Positions 36,001 to 48,702 of a stretch of 64,000 bases of DNA are shown here, piece by piece; the first letter of the stretch is position 1; the number at the start of each line of letters is the position of its first letter. The stretch comes from Hypsibius dujardini. Its lineage: Eukaryota > Tardigrada > Eutardigrada > Parachela > Hypsibiidae. A program made the translations under genes and the position numbers. The notes under the pieces are model-generated. The model was given only the letters and a program-made list of their open reading frames with translations, ran no database searches and was not told the origin of the DNA. The DNA is taken from assembly GCA_001579985.1 (NCBI GenBank), contig LRSR01008835.1, positions 24,986 to 88,985 on the forward strand, given 5' to 3'.

Positions 36001-37749
36001 AAATATTTTAATTGTGTTTGAATTCCGCCACCAAACCCCTCTATAATTGCCAAAAAACCGTCGATAGATCAGTGATATAATGCGGGACAATTCACTAGTG
36101 AAGTCAGTACAAATCCATATTTGAGTATCTCCAGATACATGTCCAGTTTGTTGGAAAGTTCCAAATAAAAAAGCACAGAAAACCATTTCCCGTTTCGAAG
36201 TAATCATTAACCCAAAATTAATTGACATTTAAATCAGATCGATGTAAGATGAAATCATTTTAAACCAAATTATAATATTAAATATTGTTATATTATATCG
36301 GACGTTATTTCTTTTGATGAAATTCTTAAGTAAACAAATAGTGATCACAAGCGTGTATCACTTGTGTCACGGGTCTCCGTGTCTGACTGATGGAGAATTA
36401 TATTGGGTTCCATTTTTCTACGGCCTTCATTCTACGTATTTGTTTTCATAATAAGGACTGCATTTCTCCCGTTGTGGATTGTTCTGTGTAAAGTTGCTGG
36501 TATCAATAACTTCAAACTAGTCAATTGATGACGATAGTTTAACCAAAGAGGAATGCTGAAATAAAACAATGGGGTGAAATCCAGTTTATTTTGCACGTTT
36601 TCCACGCCCGCTTTCAGTAAAACAGGTAATGTTTCTTGTCAAAAAAACCCCTAAATTTATTTGGGTATCATGACAGTTACTATTGACATAATTAATTATT
36701 GTTTCGAAACGTAAAATGTAATTATGCGCTTTAATTTTTCATGCATCTATTGTATAAAATGTGGCTGTGTTTGTGTTATTCAGATTTCAAAAAGTCAACT
36801 ACCGATCGTCCGATGCCGACTGTATCCGAAAGTATAGTCACTTTGCTGCGAGAAGTGTCTTTGAACAGCTGTAACAAGTAGGGGGAAGAAGGTACTGGGG
36901 AGATCTCCTACATTGATGGATTACTCAAAGGGTTGAGTCTGTACTAGTGTTAGTATAAAGATTCACCCTATACCTTCGAAGGTTTTTATAGGCGAGACTA
37001 AAATGAACAAGGGGTTGCATAGAGTAGAGTAATTGAACTAGTGTAGATTGTGCTATTCGAAGAAGTCAATTACTTCATACTGTTGGAACGACGTATCGCA
37101 TTTTTTCTGTTCGGTACGTACTCTTATCAGGCTCTCTCTTTTCCTCTCTGTATGATCTCATGCAGACGAAGGCTGCTGCATTGATAACAACAATCACTGC
37201 GGATCGGCGCTCTTGTCAAGATGCAGTCCGCGGCAGTTGTCAGCTGATACACTTTACGCTTGCGCTGAGGGGAGCGACCCGGTTCTAATTCGTAATTGTC
37301 CTGATGGGTGTCTTAGCCAGACTGAAGGCAATGACATATGCGTCAAAACCAGGATAATCTCTCAACTTGCTCCTAAAAGCAGTCTGGAAAGGGGGCACAG
37401 TCTTTTTTCTCCAGACAATAAGACCAGACTGACTATGCAGACCGACGGAAATCTTGTTTTGTCGGCAATTTCTTCTGTTGGTCAGTCTGAGACGGTTTTA
37501 TGGTCCTCTGGGACTGACTTACTGACTCATTCCCCTGTGTCACTCAGTGTGCTCCCAAGCGGTGACATCATCATGCTCGGTGAATCTCCAGGCGAAATAT
37601 TATGGAGATCTCGAACGGCTGGCTCCAAGTATAGTGGCTCCAGCTTATGGGTCGGTGATGGAGGGAGCCTGTGCCTCGCCCAAGATGTCACCGGGCCGTG
37701 TCTGTGGACGCCTGTTGGTAGATTAACTCCCCACAATTCTGCTTTCTGA
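33051..37749 (+). CDS. Secreted astacin-fold protein with Glu-to-Gln active site, fused to bulb-type (B-) lectin
   Basis: Nine exons: 33051-33110, 33182-33263, 33336-33462, 33527-33603, 33666-33722, 34783-34854, 35024-35275, 36784-36870 and 37166-37749; 1398 nt, 465 aa, all phases closing. A short signal peptide is followed by the astacin (M12A) domain: TCLTFVQRTTE and GCYSDVGK blocks, zinc site HQIMHAIGFYHEH and SVLHYGMYEF turn, ending INKMYNC. The canonical site is HExxHxxGxxH; here CAT CAA gives HQ, so the general-base Glu is Gln, and the Met-turn Met is Leu. The three zinc His and the Tyr are kept. After a Thr/Ser linker exon comes a Cys-rich segment and a B-lectin domain with a TMQTDGNLVL repeat (QxDxNxVxY-type mannose pocket). 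There is no clear propeptide. Predicted role is extracellular carbohydrate binding without proteolysis. Exons 1-7 and 8-9 could be two genes, but the junction phases fit. Confidence 0.82.
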
Positions 37750-37881
37750 TCCTTCGTCTTTAAACATTATGTTTTCGTTAGATCGACACGTGCACTTAAG
37801 AGACAGAGCGTCATTGTACCGTTAGCTGATTCCATGTTGACGCTTTATCTATAACGGACTTGGCAATCTAGAAGAATCAAA

Positions 37882-38202
37882 ATGCGCAATATTGACAGTT
37901 TGATAAACGTTTTGAAATGGTCTAAATGGGTGAGAAATGAGGAAATAACAAACTCGCAATCATTTCGCCTAAAATTAGCCAGGAATGTTTCCGAACATGA
38001 TTTAGGGGAGAACCACGAACCACCATCAATTTTCATCGAAAATTTGTCAAGGATAATGCCTAAGGTCGGTCTGAAAGAGAATTCAGTCGCTGCATTGATC
38101 GGAAATTTTGTTCATATTAATACAGGAGAGCATTTTCACGTTATTGTAGAACGCAATCGGTGCAGTAGAAAACGTTTATTATGGAGAAGGTCAACGTCAT
38201 GA
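37882..38202 (+). other. Unassigned ORF, 106 codons
   Basis: An open frame from ATG to TGA shortly downstream of the astacin-lectin gene. It has no signal peptide, membrane segment or recognised motif, and is rich in Asn, Ser and Arg. It may be chance in AT-rich DNA or part of that gene's 3' UTR. Confidence 0.15.
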
Positions 38203-38341
38203 GAGTGTTCCTGTATAACAAAATCTCCTCGGACCAAACATGCGCTTGAGGAATGAGAGTTCGGTTCGTGTAATTTTGTTCAACATTTCAGTCAAAACAA
38301 ATGAGAGACCGGCAGAAAAAATTAAACGTTAGCTCCAAAAG

Positions 38342-38378
38342 NNNNNNNNNNNNNNNNNNNNNNNNNNNNNNNNNNNNN
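38342..38378. other. Assembly gap (37 N)
   Basis: Thirty-seven ambiguous bases. Just right of it a GTCTCCTAGACTCAT motif occurs twice (near 38431 and 38460), so a collapsed local repeat may explain the gap. Confidence 0.99.
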
Positions 38379-39054
38379 ATCAAAAGATCTATATTTAATC
38401 CAAAAAAATTAAAAAAAATTGAAAGAGCGCGTCTCCTAGACTCATGTGGTAAACTTATGTCTCCTAGACTCATTTAGAAAAAGAAAACTAAAATTGCGGC
38501 CCATTTAGAACGAAATAGAAAGATTTACCTGGCAACTGGCCAATATTTTTCTTCTCGAGTGTGATCAGTTTGTCTGCACTTTGGTATCTGGCTAGTGGTC
38601 AGTGAAAATATTTTTTTGAGCCTGTTATATTTTGACTCGAGATCCTAATATGATACTCGATGTAAAATAAATGGCTATACAAACTTTTTCTCTCCATGTG
38701 ATATAACTACAGCTCTAAAGCAAATGTCCATCACTCTCATTTTGCATCTTTTCTTGCTCACACATCTACTCTCCCCCCTTCTTCCGATAAACTGTATGTT
38801 GGCAACTTAAGAGTAATGATTCTCAATTAAATCATTTTAATGTCCTGTCTGAGTCTGACATAAAGTACTTAGAAGATTCAATTTGGCAGGCATCAACATA
38901 AAATTCGCCTGATCCTTTTATTATCCCATGAAAAAAGTAATTTTAAACTGTACGTAGTAAACGTTAGCAGGTTGTCTTTTCGGCAGGACAGACGCGCGTC
39001 TTTTTGCCTTCCGGCAAGGACAAGCAAACGGACGGGCATCCATCGTTGTCTACG

Positions 39055-39112
39055 AACCAGACAGACAGACAGAACAACAGACAAACAGACAGACAGACAG
39101 ACAGACGGAAAG
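39055..39112. repeat. ACAG tetranucleotide array
   Basis: A short array downstream of the SLC6 copy A stop; the first one met after the CTGT-free 26-39 kb stretch. Confidence 0.9.
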
Positions 39113-39496
39113 AAGAAAGATAAAAAGGCATTCCGTTGAATATGAAAGAAGACTAATTGGCTTCTCCTATAATTAAGTTAGTTTACTTTTTGACTTGTGT
39201 AATATAAATTTAAAGAGCTTGTTGCGTTCATTTGTGTTATGCTTGCAAGGCATACATGGCAGCTGCTGTTTAGGTATTCCTTGATTAATTTTTAAAGGTT
39301 GACTCTAGACGGGGCATTTGGGAATTGAGATGGGCAAATAATAACCTTACTCCCTCTTTCTTTTTTGACCATTGTATGCAATATACGGTACCGGTCTCTC
39401 AAAAAATGTATACAATAAAAAAACGGAAGGTATTTGCGTGGAATATTTCTCACTCGAATGTAGATGTGTGTTGCAGATTGAGATATAAAGAAGCTA

Positions 39497-42400
39497 TTAG
39501 GTTGGGAGAAAAGCGGGGTTGTCAAGGCCGCTTCTCATGTCATAGGCTTGACAATAGTTAGGCCCTTGTGGACGGAGACGAGTTGTCCCGTCTTGACAGT
39601 TGTATACCTCTCCACGGTCAGTACGGTTTAGTTCAATAGAGTCGCATCGGGTAGTGCCTTGCTGTCCGTAACAGTATGACAGCTCCTCTTCACGGTCTTC
39701 TAGTACTGCTGGACCCCATTCCGACGTCGGCTGGGAGGCTTGCAACAATTTCTATTCACAAACAAACAACCAATGCATGTTAAAACTTGCCGGTTTGACT
39801 AGACTCAATGTCGGTGCACAGAAAGCACAGAGAATTCTTACATTTCGACAGGAAGTGGCAGACTGTTTGACGACACTATAGATGGCCCACTACGGAATAA
39901 TCAACATTACGGGTTTATCTTTCTTTCCTCATTGTGTCTTTGTTTGTTGGCCCTTTTCTTTGGTTATTGTTTTTTTTAGTTCTTCGTTTTCGTTTCTATC
40001 GCTCTTCATTCTTTTTCTTTCTTTCGTTTTAGTTTTTTTGTCTCCGCACCGGGAGAAAGTGCGACCTACGATTGGTATCTGAAGAATTGATGCGAGGGCC
40101 AGCAACCAACCTGAAATGAATATCTTTATTAAATCAGAATAACTAAGGATAAAGAATAATGAGAATGTGTCTTACCAATTCCGTCTGCCCATTTTGGGTA
40201 CTTGCCATCGGGATCGTTGGTTGCAAACGGTTTATAATCAGCCATAGAATAGATGAATATGAACTGAAAAAAGACAATTACAATCGATGGTTGCCTTGGG
40301 CGGGAGGTCAGCTAGGCTGCTTACCAGTAGAATGAGGGGAGCAATGATGACCCAACAGCTGCGGAAGTAGATAGACGGTGTGTATTTCATCATAAAGTCC
40401 AAGTTATGTTGGAGACGTTTCAATCCGTAGGCCCAAAAAACGGCCAAAATCTCAAAGAACGCAATGAGGATAACCGCAAAGCCAGCGCCTAAAGATCGGG
40501 GATGATTATTAATAGTCAATATTATTCTTTACAAAATTATTACCATAGGTGTCCATTAAATCAATGACATAAAGACCTCCCTGAAAGATAACACTCGGGG
40601 TTTGACAACGAACCGAAACAATTATACAAAAGACCTTGTGCAGTTTGATAAAACTTACATGGGTTATACATGGCAATGCTAAAAGGAAGCAGACAGCGCA
40701 GCCCGCGCCAGTGACCAGGGCCTTCTTCTGCCGAAGCGACGGATACTCGTCATAGAATGCTGCAAGACATACCGTAGATACACACAATGCCCGCAGTTCC
40801 TTCGAAGCGGTACATTTCTCATTTTGTTTATTGACCATTTTGACCTAAATGTTGAATGGAAGGGGTACCTGTCAAGACAGCCTCCAGCAGACCAAACTAA
40901 CAGACAAATTCAAACAAAGACTGTCAGAGAAGCATCGAGCGTGGAGAAAAAGGATTTTGAGGCAAACCTCTGAATCGAGGCCCAGTAAAAACAGCCTAAA
41001 AAGAGAGACAGCTTGTTTTAAGTTTTTAAGACGATTTGTAGATGAGTGAGCTTACATTAAGAAGAAGAGGACGGCCCATAACTGCGGCACCGGAAGCTTT
41101 GAAAGGGCTTCTGGATAAGCTGTGTGGGAAAAGGTACAAAAGTATGTTTGACAAGACGATTATTATGCTTTTCTACTGGCTACTTATAATACCAATGAAT
41201 GCCAGACCGGGTCCTCCTTTAGCGACGGTACCGATGGGAACGTCCAGCTGGAAAGCCAAATTACCGAGAACCTTCAAAGGAAACGAAATCGTTGACGCCT
41301 GATTAGTGATTGATAATGGTTGATCGGATGGATGAAAGAGATTGAAGTATATTTTTACCGAGAAGATGACAATACTGGCAATGAGGCTGGTCAAGGTATC
41401 CAGGCAGCACACAATCACAGCATCCCTTGGCGGGCAAAAGACACATCCATTATCAGGAGATTGAAGGTTCATCTGTTGAAGTAGGGATTGACTAACTTGT
41501 AAACACGCATGTGAAACTTGTTATAACTCCCAAACATCATGAGAGGACCCTGCGCGACGCCGAGTGAGAAGAAGACTTGTGCGGCAGCGCTGCGCCACAC
41601 CTTCACCAAACAAACGACGTTGGTATCGGTCACACCAGGTGGAGAAAGACACAGACAGGCTTTATTTGTGTAATTACAGTCACGTCCAGCAAGCGGTGCC
41701 ATTGCGGCTTGAACAGAAAAATGATCCCCTCCACGGCTCCGTCCAGTAGAACTCCTCGGACCAGAAGAACCAGCAGAATGACGAAGGGAAAGGTCGCTGG
41801 AAAAGAACATTAACTCCTTGTACTGTGAAGTCTTTGTAGCAATACCTCCACATACAGGTAAAGTAAACGGCTTTCCCAGACGATTGAATGCCCTGTAAAA
41901 AGCAATGGAGCATTTAACACATCTTTGCTCGCGTTTCGATATGTCCAAACGACGCCACAATTGCAGGAATATTTTCAACTGCAATAATAGTACCGTACTC
42001 CACCTTATACAGACAGAAAAAAACAACGATCCAACAAAAGATGAGGCACCTAAAATTAAAACCTAATTATATAATCGCCACATTTTCTCTTATCCCTCGA
42101 ATTAATTGCATAGGTCTAAACATACAAGGCAAGCTGCCAAATGACCGGTCCAGGTTGACTCAGCGTGAAATCCCGCTCTTTTGTGCTGGATTGAAGGACG
42201 TACCTGAGCATGGAGGCAGGAAAAAAATACCTTCATGGCTCGACTGTATTTGTTTAACTCTCGTTTGGGGTCATTGCATTTCTCACCGTTCAAAGTACTG
42301 CTCGGGACTGGGCTGTAATTTGACCGTAACAGCGCTCAAATTTCGCCAAAGAAAACGCAGAATCGGTACAGTTCCATTCAGCACTATTGGGGATGACATT

Positions 42401-43341
42401 GCTCCAAAGGGAGGAGCAACGTTTGCACGAACAAAGCACTGTTCGTTGGCCCATTCGGGATGGCACACATCCCAAGGGAGGCTTTCCTTCAGGAAAATGG
42501 ACTTCCAAACGGCCGCCATAAAAAAGACCGTGTACGACATCAAGACATCTGTCCAAAATTGCAAACAGAAATAGACAAATATGCATAGGATTGATTTAGC
42601 CACATTGTGGCCTGGCAAATGAGTGAGGGTGTGTCCGCAGCTTGTCTTTTTCAGTGTCTAACCTTTCTCCAAATAATTTCATCTTGTTGAATTTTCTGAA
42701 GTGTCTGATAAGCTTGTATCACATATATATTTAAAAAATCTTTATGTTTGCCTTCTTTGGCTAAGAGACGTACGTACTGTAGTAGATGGAGATGATGAGG
42801 CAGACAACACACATGGCCACGCCTACACCCGCACCCAGGGGACACATTCGCTTGAAAAGCGTCCAAGGTCCTAGCGAACTGTATTGTCCCAACGATAACT
42901 CCATGAAGTAGAGGGGCTTTCCCACCAGGAAGAGGATGATAAAGTAAGGGATCAAGAAAGCGCCTAAAACAACAGTCGCTGTGAAAGATTATACAGACAA
43001 ACAGACAGCCAGACATGAATGAACATACCTCCTCCGTTTTGATAGGCGAGGTAGGGAAATCTCCAGACATTGCCAATGCCCACAGACAGACCGACACAAG
43101 AGAGGAAGAACTCTGCTCGATTGCCCCATTGTCCGCGTTCCTTGTTGTTCCCACTGACATCGGGATTGATCGAGGAGGTGGTTTGCACTGGCTCTGCGTC
43201 TAAATTTGCTACGGACCTGTTATTGTCACAAGGACTTGTACGGTTTTGACCGCCGGAAAAAGATGCCGCAGAGGAGTCAACTTGTGGTTGTTCCTCTTGT
43301 TTAACCGAGGTACCACCTCGATGACCTTTCATATCCGCCAT
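39497..43341 (-). CDS. SLC6 Na+/Cl--dependent neurotransmitter/amino-acid symporter, copy A
   Basis: About twenty short exons starting at ATG 43341 and ending at TAA 39499-39497, roughly 750 aa. Exon 1 has a Ser/Asn-rich cytosolic tail and TM1 with the Na+/substrate-site signature [19 protein letters not shown]. Following exons give [16 protein letters not shown] (TM2), SLPWDVCH with Cys in the large extracellular loop 2, [18 protein letters not shown] (TM5), FGSYNKF (TM6-7 Na+/Cl- site), LGLDSEFG (TM8), VIDLMDTYG (TM10) and the C-terminal tail ending [10 protein letters not shown]. It imports a small amino acid or transmitter with Na+ and Cl- at the plasma membrane; the substrate cannot be fixed from sequence, although the TM1 block resembles invertebrate glycine/GABA-class members. 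Its paralogue at 48703-52823 has the same exon plan and tail motif (SGLDNPAF). Confidence 0.93.
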
Positions 43342-44089
43342 TCAATAGCGCTTGTACCTTCATAAACTGCCAACAAAGTGGAAAATGACAGTAAGGAATG
43401 AATGGTGTAAACTATCAAAGTGGAGCAAGGGCTGATTGTAGTTGTGTGTAAAAGCCAACAAGCCTTTGTTTCCGTGGGACATTTACGAGTGTTGATGTTG
43501 ACCATTTGAGTGTTGAAAAGAGGAGAGAAACACGGTCGTAATAATTCTCCGATTATATCGGCACAGAGTAAGCCCATAAAATGGAGCGTGATGCTGACGC
43601 CGCTGTTGGATGTATCCGGTGGTACGCAAGGGTCAATGTACAATACTCAATGCATTCTAAGAGTTTCCCATTTTGCTTGCTCACCACGGCACAGGGAGCG
43701 ATCAAAATCAGACACTATTGAAGGTTTCTCATTACCGGTAATATTATAAAAGAACATAGTCAAGAATGATTGTCGTGAAAGAAGTCCTATAGACAAAAAC
43801 AAAGTGGCTTAAATATTTGCAACTGTTATGATGTGCATTGTAATAAGTGCATGAGGATTATTAGCTAAAGGCAAAACATATGACGGTACAGCGAACCAAA
43901 GTTCTTTACCATTTCAGGGTTCAATAAATTGCTGAATTAGGGACCTAATCCAAGAAGTCGCCCGTCGTCTTTCGATATAGAGATTGTACGGGTCGAGTTG
44001 CCACCATCCTGACTCTAGCCGTCGACGTATTCTGCCAAAAACGATCAATTATTCACCGCACAACAGCGAAAATGTGCTCGTTAACGTCA

Positions 44090-47000
44090 TCAATCAAACA
44101 AATCTAACAAAACAGTTTTGATGAACGAGTTTGAACAAGTGATCAGCTGAAGCGAAGCTGTTGAAGAAAATCCATAAGCGAATTTCGGAAATTCCAACTG
44201 TATTGTCTGAGCGGTAAGACAGCCGAGCTGTCTACAATCGTAAAATGCGAATATCATAGACCAACTACAGGCCTTGCTTTTGACGAGCGTACTGTCCCTA
44301 ATATAACTAGTAAATCATCCATGATCCATCAAATGTTGATCCTCTTACCTAATCATAAGGACTTTGGTAGCATAGCTGCAGACCACAACAGCCACAAGTC
44401 CAGCGGTAAATGCAGTTGCTGTAGCGGCTAGCAGACTATCAGCTAGTAAGGATAGTCAAATCAGTTGGGCAACATTTGCTAGCAGTATAATTAACATCAT
44501 CACGGGCGATCCCCTAAAATGTTATCTGGGGATAAATCGCTCATACCTTTTGGCAGGCAACGAGGAGCATTCCCGCGGTATCCACAAAATGGCTCATTCA
44601 ACGGCACCGGCAACACTCCGTCAAACCAACGCAAACTCTCCACATTCCTGCCTATGAGGACTCCGTAGAGGTTCTCAGTCGCTACTATAAAGGGCTGATC
44701 AAAACAATAACATCTTTTCATGTGGCAGTGAAGCTTCCATTCCATTTCCTGGCGAAGTTACAGGTATTCACCCGAAATTCTCCGCAACTGTAGACGAACT
44801 GTTTGACCGACACACTATGGATACGCGTGCCGTACACCGAGAATGACACCTCTTGTCCGTGACTCAATCGGAATGTGCGGTTGACAAACTGCCGCGCCAG
44901 GAAAGCTCCGTCTTGGAGGTTGGCGCTGTTATTGGCAGATTCCACAACTACCTGCAAAATGGTTTTAATTCTATTACCACCGGCAGTACATTGGTCTTCT
45001 TCCTATACCTGGCCAACCATCTGAATGGCGTTATGCATAGCCAATAGGTATCCAGGAATCTGAAAGAGGCGGTAACTTCATCACTTCACTTCCATCCCAA
45101 CACACAAATATATCCGCGTTAAGTAATATTTCGGCATCCTATATGAAATTGCTATGGGATTATTCCATATACGGTACAGTTGTTGAAAAATGGCATAAAT
45201 GGGCCACAAGCTAAAACGTACAGGGCCATTGGGGATGGGTAGGTCGGAAGCAGCGGTTGAGAGGTTCTTCCAGGTGGGTAAGAGCTCTTTTATTTTGTCA
45301 TCCTCTGCCTGGGTGATGTCTCCCGACAGGAGTATCAGGATCACCGAACGATAAGCCAGCCGAACCAACTGCAAATTGAATTTATTTGCCACATGTCGAA
45401 ATGTCAAAAGTTGGAGAGTCTTTCCTATCTATACCTCATTGATGGCGGTCAAGTTGGCATCTGGTTCGATTGGCAGATCGGTGACGTTCCACGCGAATGT
45501 CCCCCAGTAATTATTGACAAAGGGATACTGAATGATATACACCTAATAATTGGCCCAACAAAAACCATACCACCAATCATGGCAAACGGTTGAGGCAACA
45601 GTCCCATCACGTACGTATTCCCCGTTGGTCATGTTGTTCCTTGTTGCCAAAATCTGTAAAACGCAAAGAGCGATCGGTTCATCATGCCTTTTGTTATTAA
45701 CATTTGTTGACGAAATGACAGTCTTACAAGAAGTCGTCGCAGTGAATCAGAATGACCAAAAAATAGTATAACTAAAGCCGAATAGGTCAGTTGAATTAAT
45801 AATCTTCTCATTGCAGCAGAGTTATGAAAGAACAATTTGTAACGCACCTCGACAGGATGGCTTGAGGGTTGACAGCATAAATCCCACCTTGGCATCAAAG
45901 CTACCGGGTAGAGTTAATTGACTGGACGCGTACTCGCGTAAGGTTACTTGCAGATCATTGGCCGCAGCCAGCGTCCCTGAAATGACTTTGTGTGTGTTGA
46001 TGAGGAAACGGGGACCTGATGAATCCACAATAATGGTGATGGTGGTCCAGTTGTAGCTTAACAGAAGCTGGTGATAAAATTCTGCATAGTCCGCCGGGGC
46101 AGGATATGTTGCAGGAATCCAGGTCGGTGCGAGATTTCGATTGCGTGCTATCCGATCACCAGACGTCCTAAACTCACACCAACTAACTTGATCAGGCATT
46201 TATTCCATCATCACATTCTACGATAATTCAGATGGAGGGATGTCTAGTGCACTATTTCTCTCTGGTCAGTTTATTATTTAGAGTCCTCAACCATGACAGC
46301 CTGATGCATTTCGACTCACGGCAATAAGATGGGATGCACTTTAAAAGTCGTTAATTTTACATAACTAATACCTCACTTGAGAGATTTGTTTTCTTTCAAG
46401 TCCAACTTACGAGTGGAATCATTCATTGGCAAATAACAATTAATTAAAAACGATAAAACCTCTTTTATAACATAACATCCCGTGGGTCAACTTACCACCC
46501 CCCCCCATTATTAGATTGAAAGCAAGCTGAATTTTTAAGGTTACTATTGTGACCTGAAAAGTTAAAGATGAGTTGCCGACGTACGTTGTCAAGTAAAGAA
46601 GGTTCCACCATCGAGCCAACGCGTTGAGCGGTAAATATTCTCCGCAGCCTAAAGAAAATGAGCGAAGGAAAATGAAGAGGATTTCTCCCGTGTGAGATGT
46701 CATCTTGACTTACCGGGTGCAATCAAAACGGATGTAGCGTTGGGTAGTCGTTCTCGATAATACCATTGCGCCATATTGGCCTGCTGGTAAAATGACTGGT
46801 CTAAACAGGTGCTGTAGTAGCTTGGCTTCATATCGGGGTTCTGCTGGAACATGATGTACCGATGAGTGATGTTCAAAAAGGGATAAGTCCGTCTCAGCTC
46901 TGCGATCCCTGTCGTCACCCCTGGACCCACGTAATTGAGCGAGGTCAAAGAGTCCATCCCATTGGCATCGCGATAAATCGACGTCACCAGGTCCAAGGTG

Positions 47001-47113
47001 GGTGCAGGCTGCTTTCCTGCACTATCCACAGCAGCGGCAGCGTCAGATTCTCCCAATACTAAGCATAGTGTAGTGCTGTACGATATGAGGACTTTAAGCA
47101 GACGCCCCATCAT
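44090..47113 (-). CDS. Natriuretic-peptide/guanylyl-cyclase-receptor-like ectodomain with one TM and short tail
   Basis: Exon 1 (47113-46714) gives a signal peptide and the first lobe of a type I periplasmic-binding (ANF_receptor) domain. Further exons carry GEYLPLNALARWWN, a WCEFRTSGDRIARNR block, NMTNGEYV, a second lobe ending IPGYLLAMHNAIQMVGQ, and a juxtamembrane segment with RWFDGVLPVPLNEPFCGYRG, which closely resembles that of receptor guanylyl cyclases. One hydrophobic TM exon follows (AFTAGLVAVVVCSYATKVLM, near 44440-44350) and ends at a GTAAGA donor. An acceptor about 40 bp further on opens a phase-matched frame of about 70 codons to a TGA at 44092-44090. No kinase-homology or cyclase domain is visible before the next gene starts at 43341. 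Several N-glycosylation sites lie in the ectodomain. The splice joining exons 2 and 3 and the last exon are uncertain. Confidence 0.78.
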
Positions 47114-48702
47114 ACAGAAAGTCCAGACGAACCGTTAAAAGAGAAAGGGACAGTCCGAAATCACTATAAAGGTTATTATTTCAAGAATGAAAAGAGGAGG
47201 TAAAAGGAGGTGATCGTTTTAAACGATTCCTAGGCTATTGAAAACTCTCATTTTCTCAATGATTTAATAATAAGTCATCTGTTTATTAATTTTAACCAAT
47301 AATTGATCCAATCGAGTGGAGGAATCTTGTGCGGCCTTGAACGCTGAATTAAATTAATAATTAATTGAGGAGAAATGTGCGAATTGTTCACGCACTCCAA
47401 ATGCTAATGCACCTCCACAAACACCCCGCGGGGAGGGGGGATTTACAGTAGAGGTGCATCAAGTCTGCCGGAAGGTTGACTGTTTTAGCAGTGCATAGAT
47501 TAATTGAGCGCTATTTGCGAGGTCATAACATGCATTTTTGGAAATATAGCTTCTTCGCCAAGATACCCTGCAGTACTGTACAATACTCACAAGTCAGGAC
47601 GGACAACGATTGCATTTCGGAGGAAGTAACAATGGGGTTAGATTTAACGGTGAAGGAGGTCTGGCGCAGTGTAATATATTGTTGCGTCTGCTGATCCATC
47701 AACGCCCGGACCGCAAAACAGGGCCTTCTTGCCTGTCATCATCACCCCGCGTCTGGTCATCTCTTAATGTTATTAGCATACACGTACTTCAGTACTGTTC
47801 TGTATTGGAGTGAGTTCTAATCTATTTGTGAGAATTACTTTACTTAGTCTCGTGTGGACAGTTCAAATCTATTTGTGAACGCTTCTTTAATCTGTCTTGG
47901 TGGGTGTTTACGTTGATGTGGCCATTGGTCATTTAATACCTTGTACACGTACTTGTACATGTACGCACTTGTAGCGCTTATATAAGCTCGTGAGTTGCTG
48001 TTATGAAAGTATCAGTTTGCATCTCTTTAGTTTTCTCTTCTTCCGTCCTAGTAATACAACAAGCGGTCTCCATCCGTTGTTCTACTAGTGTAACAGGGTC
48101 GACTTGATAAGTCTGGTTAGCTACCGCGTCAATTTGACCGACACAACTACCATCCATAGTGTTGATCAGTTATATCTAGAGACAACTTTGCCATGAGCCC
48201 CCCCCCCCAGTTTAATTAAACTTGTCGGACATTTTATATATAAACACATTCCCTGGCGAAAAAAGTAACAGTAACGGGAACCTTAACTAAAATCCTTTAT
48301 GGTTCTCGAAAGAGTACCACAGTGTCTTACATTCATTTTTATCTAACATTCAGCTCATAACAATGAAAGTCCATTATTAAGTCATTTAAAATAAATAATC
48401 TTTAAGAGCTTTAATGAATTCCTTTTGAGTGAAGTGTTGTGTAGATCTACAGGTAGATGGATATTGGTCTCGGTGGCCTTGGAAGTTCATTAATATTCTC
48501 GTCAAAAGTGCGAAATGTCAATGCTCCCGAAGTGGTGCTGCTGTGCATCCCTTGGATGGCTACAGAGCCAAATAGCACCCCACGATCTCCAAACTTTTAC
48601 AGTAAAGCTGACACACATTACAACCATTTCTTGCTAAAATAATTGTCTTAAAAAAGAGAAAAAAGAAACGCCTGTACTAAGTACTATACGCTCTGTAAGG
48701 AT
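47114..48702. other. Intergenic region with LTR-like promoter segment
   Basis: About 1.6 kb without a supported gene. It contains a C/G tract near 47429, a pair of direct repeats (AATCTATTTGTGA near 47820 and 47865), a TATATAA box near 47978 and a segment ending GTGTAACA at about 48097. That order is reminiscent of a retrotransposon LTR, but no partner LTR, coding part or target duplication was found. Confidence 0.3.

Noticed and set aside
37213-37749. B-lectin ORF as a stand-alone gene starting at its internal Met
   Set aside because: The frame is open upstream to a good acceptor whose phase matches the linker exon of the astacin gene, so it is treated as that gene's last exon.
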